DNA of 9,630 bases from assembly GCA_966112835.1 (NCBI GenBank), contig CBHWEI010000155.1, positions 1 through 9,630 on the forward strand, given 5' to 3'. Numbering within the stretch: position 1 is the stretch's first letter; every line of letters starts with the position of its first letter. The notes beneath the pieces are model-generated. The model made no database searches. It saw only the letters and a program-made list of their open reading frames with translations, and was not told where the DNA came from. Below are positions 5,728-9,630 of the stretch, in pieces. Source of the stretch: UBA668 sp966112835 (lineage in GTDB: Bacteria; Actinomycetota; Acidimicrobiia; Acidimicrobiales; Ilumatobacteraceae). The translations under genes and the position numbers were made by a program.

Positions 5728-5752
5728 CTCGTCGTCGCGCACGGCGCGGACT

Positions 5753-5770
5753 GGACAAGTGTCCTACACT
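5753..5770 (+). promoter_or_regulatory. Palindrome GGACA-AG-TGTCC abutting TACACT
   Basis: Perfect 5-bp arms (5753-5757, 5760-5764) stand directly before TACACT (5765-5770), the same hexamer that precedes the binding-protein GTG at 5892. This may be an upstream promoter with an operator. Transcription from it would start near 5777 and include the hairpin at 5818-5856. The spacing to the Nudix -10 (about 40 bp) means the divergent promoters would overlap. There is no clear -35. Confidence 0.3.
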
Positions 5771-5817
5771 GACCACGACGCCGCCGTGCCGGTACCAGCG
5801 CGACACGCGTCCAGGCA

Positions 5818-5856
5818 GGTGAGCTGAGGGTCTCTCCCGTCGGCCCTCAGCTCGCC
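5818..5856. promoter_or_regulatory. 13-bp hairpin upstream of the substrate-binding protein gene
   Basis: GGTGAGCTGAGGG (5818-5830) pairs with CCCTCAGCTCGCC (5844-5856), with one T/G wobble and a 13-nt loop. It ends 35 bp before the GTG of the binding-protein gene, upstream of its TACACT hexamer. There is no T-run. It could be an attenuator in a transcript from 5777, or a DNA site just upstream of the proximal promoter. A 13-codon frame, GTG at 5786 to TGA at 5827, ends inside its 5' arm. Confidence 0.45.
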
Positions 5857-5879
5857 GCCATCACGTCCACGCTGTCTCG

Positions 5880-5885
5880 TACACT
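5880..5885 (+). promoter_or_regulatory. -10-like hexamer TACACT of the binding-protein gene
   Basis: TACACT ends six bases before the GTG start codon at 5892, with no ribosome binding site between. It supports a leaderless mRNA and this start choice. Confidence 0.45.
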
Positions 5886-5891
5886 CTGGAC

Positions 5892-7166
5892 GTGCCGTCC
5901 CGCCGAGTCACCGCAGCAGGGATGCTCCTGGCGTTGTTCGCTGTGGCCGCCTGTTCCAGTGGCGACGGGGCCACGCCCACCACCACCACGGTGGCCAACT
6001 CGGCCACCAGCACCACGGAACGCCCCGACGACGGCGTGCTCACCGTGGGCGCCGTACTGCCCAGTGGTGGCGCCGCACCCGACCTGGGCGTGTCCATGCG
6101 GGCCGCACTCCAGGTGGCCGAGCGCGAGATCAACGACAACGGCGGCATCGACGGCCGGCCCCTGTCGGTCACCATCGTCGACGAGGGCGACACGGTGGCG
6201 TCGGCAACGGGCGCGGTGAAGTCGCTCGTCGACGTCGGAGTCGACGCCATCATCGGTCCCACGTCGTCCACCAACCTGCTGTCGACGTTGGCCACCAGCG
6301 TCGAGGCGGGGGTGCTCACGTGCACCCCCACCGGGTCGGCGCTCGCGCTCGACGACTACCCGGCGAACGGGTTGCTGGTGCGCACCGTGCCCAGCGACTC
6401 GCTGCAGGCGACGGCCATCGCCCAGCTGGTGAGTGACACCGGCGAGAACGACGCCGCCATCGTGTTCCTCGACGACGCGTTCGGCCGGCCGCTCGCCACC
6501 GCGGTTCGCGACGCCATGGGTGCGAGCACCTCCATCGTCGGCGCGTTCCCGTTCCCCGCCGGCCAGGTGCCCGAGCCCGCCACCGTGCAGCGGGTCGTCG
6601 AGGCGGGGCCGTCGGTGATCGTGGTCATCGCCGACGCCGTCACCGGGCCGGCCATCATCAGCGCCATCGACGACGCCAGCACCGACCGGCCACTGTTCGT
6701 CACGAACGACTCGCTGCGCCGTCCCGACCCGAACGCCAGCCCGTTCGCCGCCGACCTGGTCGAGAACCGGTTCGCGGGCGCGGCACCTGCGGCGTACCCG
6801 CCGGCCGGCTCGTTCCGCGACGCGCTCACCGCCGCCGACCCCAACGCGGGCGGCCTCTACGCCGTGAACGCGTACGACTGCCTCACGCTCATCGCGCTCG
6901 GTGCGGTCGCCGCGAATGCCGACGACGGGCGCACCATCGCGGCCGCGCTCCCCGACCTCACCAGCACCGGCACCGCGTGCAGCAGTTACACCGAGTGCAC
7001 GCAGGCGCTTCGCCAGGGACGCAACATCGACTACGACGGCCCCGGCCAGTTCCTGAGCATCGACACGAAGGGACGCACCACCTCGGCGCAGTTCGACGTG
7101 TTCACGTTCGACCCCGCCAGTGGTCGCGACATCGTGTCGTCGCGACTGGTGGTCGGCTCGCCCTAG
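5892..7166 (+). CDS. Branched-chain amino acid-type ABC substrate-binding lipoprotein
   Basis: This 424-residue exported lipoprotein is a type I periplasmic-binding protein of the LivJ/Peripla_BP_6 kind. The N-terminus has RR, a hydrophobic stretch (8-20) and the lipobox V-A-A-C21, so it would be cleaved and lipid-anchored at Cys21. A Thr/Ser-rich linker (about 27-45) tethers the binding domain. The domain opens with the first strand TVGAVLPSGG (51-60), then VAEREINDNGGIDGRPLSVTIVDE (75-98) and DVGVDAIIGPTSS (114-126), all typical of the family. It should deliver an amino acid, amide, urea or aromatic ligand to an ABC permease; the ligand cannot be told. No permease or ATPase gene lies beside it. 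It starts with GTG six bases after TACACT. Confidence 0.87.
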   Translation: MPSRRVTAAGMLLALFAVAACSSGDGATPTTTTVANSATSTTERPDDGVLTVGAVLPSGGAAPDLGVSMRAALQVAEREINDNGGIDGRPLSVTIVDEGDTVASATGAVKSLVDVGVDAIIGPTSSTNLLSTLATSVEAGVLTCTPTGSALALDDYPANGLLVRTVPSDSLQATAIAQLVSDTGENDAAIVFLDDAFGRPLATAVRDAMGASTSIVGAFPFPAGQVPEPATVQRVVEAGPSVIVVIADAVTGPAIISAIDDASTDRPLFVTNDSLRRPDPNASPFAADLVENRFAGAAPAAYPPAGSFRDALTAADPNAGGLYAVNAYDCLTLIALGAVAANADDGRTIAAALPDLTSTGTACSSYTECTQALRQGRNIDYDGPGQFLSIDTKGRTTSAQFDVFTFDPASGRDIVSSRLVVGSP

Positions 7167-7230
7167 CGAGCGCAGGCAGGTCACAGCGTGTCCTCGTTGG
7201 ACGTCGCTTCGCGCACAGACCGGTCACTCG

Positions 7231-7320
7231 GCACTGGCCACGGCTTCTGGTTGCGAATCCTCCCAAATCGGCTTCTGGTTGCATTTGCTCCCGGATTCCG
7301 GGAACAACCGCAACCAGTTC
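7231..7320 (-). repeat. Structured 90-bp intergenic repeat, copy 2
   Basis: This is the inverted second copy of the element at 166-255, 78 of 90 bases alike. On the minus strand the hairpin arms are 7317-7298 and 7294-7275 with a 3-nt loop; 19 of 20 positions pair, counting two G-U wobbles. The spacer begins 65 bp after the binding-protein stop codon and ends 10 bp from the hemQ stop codon, so the two genes converge on it. On the minus strand it would form part of a hemQ 3' extension. Relative to copy 1, every altered stem position keeps or restores pairing in this orientation. The stretch 7167-7230 shows nothing else. Confidence 0.8.
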
Positions 7321-7329
7321 GAGCCTGCG

Positions 7330-8010
7330 CTAGAGCGTGTCGACCAGTTCTTCCACCGGGACCACGTAGCCGGTGTAGAACGAGCCGAACTCGCCGTACA
7401 CGGCCGACGCCTGGTCGAAGCGCATGGTGTACACCACTTCCTTCAGCACGTCGGGCGTGACGGCGAACAGGGTGACGCCCCACTCGTAGTCGTCGACGCC
7501 GGCCGAGCCGGTGATGTACTGCACGATGCGCCCGGCGTACTTGCGGCCGCTGGTGCCGTGCTCGTGCATGAGCGCCTTGCGCGCCTCGAACGGCAGGGTG
7601 AACCAATTGGCGTCGCCTTCGCGCTTCTTCGACATGGGGTAGAAGCACCACGCCGGCATGTGCACGGCCTTCGGCGGGATGTCGGGGTACAGGCGGGCCT
7701 TCAGGTGCTCCTCGGGCATGCCCGCGGCGTACTCGGACACCTCGGTCATGCTCACGTAGCTGTCGACCACGTCGAGCCCGGCGCGCTGCAGGCCCGACTG
7801 CAACAGGCGCAGCGAGCGCCAGTCGTCGTCCATGGCCATGACCGCGGCGTCGCACTTGTGGCCCAGCGTCGCCACCGTCACCACCTGCACACCGGCCGCC
7901 TCGGCGGCCTTCACCGCGGCGACGACGGCCTGGCCGTCGAACAGCGGGGTGGGCTTGCAGAACAGGTGCAGGACCGCACGGCCGACGGCAGGGCTGATGG
8001 GATCACTCAT
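7330..8010 (-). CDS. hemQ: HemQ coproheme decarboxylase (chlorite dismutase family)
   Basis: This 226-residue cytoplasmic enzyme is expected to convert coproheme III to haem b by two oxidative decarboxylations, the last step of the coproporphyrin-dependent pathway of Gram-positive bacteria. The family core is clear: YPMSKKR with Y124 as the likely catalytic tyrosine, NWFTLPFEARKALMHEHG with H151 as the likely proximal haem ligand, then YAGRIVQYITGS (158-169), DDYEWGVTLFA (173-183) and MRFDQASAVYGEFGSFYTG (206-224). There is no signal peptide. Length matches actinobacterial HemQ. True chlorite dismutase is less likely in this setting. It lies 44 bp after fdhD on the same strand, but TAGCCT seven bases before the ATG suggests its own promoter. 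Confidence 0.88.
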   Translation of the reverse strand: MSDPISPAVGRAVLHLFCKPTPLFDGQAVVAAVKAAEAAGVQVVTVATLGHKCDAAVMAMDDDWRSLRLLQSGLQRAGLDVVDSYVSMTEVSEYAAGMPEEHLKARLYPDIPPKAVHMPAWCFYPMSKKREGDANWFTLPFEARKALMHEHGTSGRKYAGRIVQYITGSAGVDDYEWGVTLFAVTPDVLKEVVYTMRFDQASAVYGEFGSFYTGYVVPVEELVDTL

Positions 8011-8017
8011 GCCCGCA

Positions 8018-8023
8018 AGGCTA
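8018..8023 (-). promoter_or_regulatory. -10-like hexamer TAGCCT of hemQ
   Basis: TAGCCT on the minus strand ends seven bases before the hemQ ATG, inside the 44-bp fdhD-hemQ gap. No ribosome binding site is evident. It suggests leaderless transcription of hemQ independent of fdhD. Confidence 0.45.
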
Positions 8024-8054
8024 CGCCCGTGACCCCCCGTGGGCCATTCGGCGA

Positions 8055-8861
8055 TCAGGTGACGGGGCGTTCGGGCGAGTAGATGTTCACCCGGTCGGCC
8101 CGCACGAAGCCGGCCAGCACCAGCCCGGCACGACGCGCCGTGTGCACCGCGAGCGCCGTCGGCGCGCTGACCGCGACCAGCGTGGAGAACCCGGCGGCCC
8201 ATGCCTTCTGCACCAGTTCGAAGCTGGCTCGACCGCTGACGAACAGGCCCAGGCCGGTGGCCGGGAGCTGCCGGTCGAGCAGCATGCGGCCCACCACCTT
8301 GTCGACCGCGTTGTGGCGTCCGACGTCTTCGCGGGTGAGCAGCACCTCGCCCTCGCGGGTGAACGCCGCCGCGGCATGCACCGCACCCGTGGTGTCGAAC
8401 AGGCCCTGTGCCTCGCGCACCAGGTCGGGGATGCGCTGCAGCACGTCGACCGTGAACGGCTCGGTGGCGGGCAGCGGCTCGAGCCACTCGCACAGCTGGT
8501 CGATGGCGTCGTTGCCGCACAGGCCGCAGCTGGAGGTGGTGTTGCCCAGGCGCACGCGCGGTGCCGGTGCCCGACCGCCGGTCTCGACCGTCACGACGTT
8601 GAACTCGCTGCCCGCCGCCGAACCGTTCGCGCAGTAGCGCACACCGGTGACCGGCGCGCCGGCCAGCAAGCCGTCGGTGAAGCAGAAGCCCACGGCCAGC
8701 TCGTAGTCGTTGCCGGGGGTGCGCATGGTGGTGCTCACGGTGGTGCCGTCGAGCTGCACCGTCATCGGCTCCTCGACGATCAGGTCGTCGGGCCGGCGGG
8801 CGCGCTCACCCGCCTTGACGGTGGTGACCAGCAGTGTCTCGCTCCGGCTGCGGGGGGCCAT
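8055..8861 (-). CDS. fdhD: FdhD, formate dehydrogenase accessory sulfurtransferase
   Basis: This 268-residue cytoplasmic protein delivers sulfur from a cysteine desulfurase to the molybdenum cofactor, which formate dehydrogenases need for activity. It shows EEPMTVQLDG (30-39), the GNDYELAVGFCFTDGLL segment (50-66), the sulfur-carrying motif S111-C112-G-L-C115, FDTTGAVHAAA (145-155), REDVGRHNAVDK (167-178) and VSGRASFELVQK (198-209), all hallmarks of FdhD. Length is normal. I chose the ATG at 8861; the longer open frame further upstream runs antisense through the aquaporin gene. TACCGT lies seven bases before this ATG. No formate dehydrogenase or molybdopterin gene is in the window. Confidence 0.93.
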   Translation of the reverse strand: MAPRSRSETLLVTTVKAGERARRPDDLIVEEPMTVQLDGTTVSTTMRTPGNDYELAVGFCFTDGLLAGAPVTGVRYCANGSAAGSEFNVVTVETGGRAPAPRVRLGNTTSSCGLCGNDAIDQLCEWLEPLPATEPFTVDVLQRIPDLVREAQGLFDTTGAVHAAAAFTREGEVLLTREDVGRHNAVDKVVGRMLLDRQLPATGLGLFVSGRASFELVQKAWAAGFSTLVAVSAPTALAVHTARRAGLVLAGFVRADRVNIYSPERPVT

Positions 8862-8868
8862 TCCGCAG

Positions 8869-8874
8869 ACGGTA
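8869..8874 (-). promoter_or_regulatory. -10-like hexamer TACCGT of fdhD
   Basis: TACCGT on the minus strand ends seven bases before the fdhD ATG, within the 69-bp spacer shared with the aquaporin gene. No ribosome binding site is seen. It fits the leaderless pattern. Confidence 0.45.
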
Positions 8875-8917
8875 GCGGCGAACGACGACATTGCGCGATT
8901 GAGAACCCGAGCAGAAG

Positions 8918-8923
8918 TACGGT
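8918..8923 (+). promoter_or_regulatory. -10-like hexamer TACGGT of the aquaporin gene
   Basis: TACGGT ends seven bases before the aquaporin ATG. It stands 44 bp from the fdhD hexamer on the opposite strand, so the two promoters are back to back. No -35 box at a normal distance is convincing. Confidence 0.45.
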
Positions 8924-8930
8924 TCCGCCT

Positions 8931-9630
8931 ATGGACTCCTCCAAATCTCGCATCCTCATCGCCGAGCTCTTCGGCACCTGCGTCCTCATGCTGGGCGGAC
9001 CCGGGTCGGCCATCTTCGCCGCCAAGTTCGCCCCCGGCGACGGCACGGTGCAGCTGGGCATCGGCCTGCTCGGTGTGTCGTTGGCGTTCGGCTTCACCCT
9101 GGCGATCCTCGCCTACGTCATCGGGCCCATCAGCGGCTGCCACGTGAACCCGGCCGTCACGCTCGGCCTGCTGGTGAGCAAGAAGATCGACAGCGCACAC
9201 GCGGCCATGGCCGTCGTGGGGCAGATCATCGGCGGCATCCTGGGCGGCGGCATCATCGCCGTCGTCGTGTCCAGCGCCGGCAACTGGGACCGCCGCGGCG
9301 GCTTCGCCTCGAACGGCTACGAGAAGGCGCACGGCTTCATGGGCCTCGGCGCCGCGGCCGTCATCGAGATCGTCCTCACCGCCCTGCTCGTGGTCGCCGT
9401 GCTCGCCACCACCACGGCGAAGTTCGCCCCGGGCTTCGGCGGCCTGGTGGCCGGCCTCACGCTCGCGGTCATCCACCTCATCAGCATCCCGGTCGACAAC
9501 ACGTCGGTGAACCCGGCCCGCTCGCTCGGCGCCGCGGTGTTCGCCGACGGTTCGGCCGACGCGTTCAAGCAGTTGTGGGCGTTCATCGTGTTCCCGCTCA
9601 TCGGCGGCGCGCTGGGCGCGGTCATCCACA
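8931..9630 (+). CDS. aqpZ: Aquaporin, AqpZ type (cut by window end)
   Basis: The first 233 residues of a MIP-family membrane channel are present; the frame is open at the window edge and only a short C-terminus should be missing. Both NPA boxes are intact: SGCHVNPAVTLG (N73-P-A) and NTSVNPARSLG (N194-P-A). The selectivity filter residues align with E. coli AqpZ as F53, H182, T191 and R197 with identical spacing, which predicts a water-selective channel rather than a glycerol facilitator. Six transmembrane helices can be placed. The start at 8931 gives the family N-terminus AELFGTCVLMLGGPGSA. It diverges from fdhD. Confidence 0.92.
   Translation, partial: MDSSKSRILIAELFGTCVLMLGGPGSAIFAAKFAPGDGTVQLGIGLLGVSLAFGFTLAILAYVIGPISGCHVNPAVTLGLLVSKKIDSAHAAMAVVGQIIGGILGGGIIAVVVSSAGNWDRRGGFASNGYEKAHGFMGLGAAAVIEIVLTALLVVAVLATTTAKFAPGFGGLVAGLTLAVIHLISIPVDNTSVNPARSLGAAVFADGSADAFKQLWAFIVFPLIGGALGAVIH

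Noticed and set aside
5714..5806. Longer ATG start for the Nudix gene
   Set aside because: It adds a basic, unrelated stretch and would place the TAGGGT hexamer inside the gene; the GTG at 5713 fits the leaderless pattern.
5847..7184. 445-codon minus-strand frame opposite the binding-protein gene
   Set aside because: Arg/Gly/Val-rich with no recognisable domain; the plus-strand frame has a lipobox and family motifs.
8862..9629. Upstream extension of the fdhD frame to 524 codons
   Set aside because: The extension is antisense to a clear aquaporin gene and is His/Asp/Arg-rich filler. FdhD homology begins near the ATG at 8861.

Overview
The window is high-GC DNA (about two thirds G+C by eye) carrying twelve densely packed protein genes, eleven complete and one cut by the right edge. 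Most are ordinary housekeeping or accessory genes. The base composition, the protein families (actinobacterial-type coproheme decarboxylase HemQ, PaiB-like FMN protein, DedA, plant-like MTA/SAH nucleosidase) and the strong sign of leaderless transcription suggest an actinomycete. Acidimicrobiia is my best guess, but that is inference. No rRNA, tRNA, CRISPR array, transposase or phage gene was seen.

Layout. 1-264 holds no gene, only an inverted repeat (25-50), a perfect 12-bp hairpin (135-162) and the first copy of a 90-bp structured repeat (166-255). The minus strand from 2376 to 265 carries a PaiB-like FMN-binding protein, an ABM-domain protein coupled to it by an ATGA overlap, and then a ChaA-type Ca2+/H+ antiporter with its own promoter signature. 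A 79-bp divergent spacer containing a CsoR-type operator separates these from a plus-strand run at 2456-4976: DsbA-fold oxidoreductase, DedA membrane protein, PhnB-like VOC protein and MTA/SAH nucleosidase. A Nudix hydrolase converges on that run (4997-5713, minus). A 178-bp divergent spacer with hairpins and two -10-like hexamers leads to an orphan substrate-binding lipoprotein (5892-7166, plus). The second copy of the repeat lies at 7231-7320. FdhD and HemQ follow on the minus strand (8861-7330). A water-type aquaporin (8931 to the window end) diverges from fdhD.

How it works together. The PaiB/ABM pair and the DsbA-fold gene share one regulatory spacer, so they may respond to one signal (copper, persulfide or a related CsoR-family ligand). 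FdhD activates formate dehydrogenase and HemQ finishes haem; both serve redox cofactor metabolism, but neither the dehydrogenase nor other haem genes are present. The nucleosidase recycles methylthioadenosine or S-adenosylhomocysteine. The binding protein has no permease here.

Two patterns stand out beyond the genes. First, two diverged copies of a 90-bp intergenic element (78 of 90 bases identical by hand count) share a long hairpin whose differences preserve base pairing, including one compensatory G-C to T-A swap. They look like a family of structured noncoding repeats. Second, eight of the twelve genes have a TAnnnT hexamer ending 6-9 nt before the start codon, the layout expected of leaderless mRNAs.
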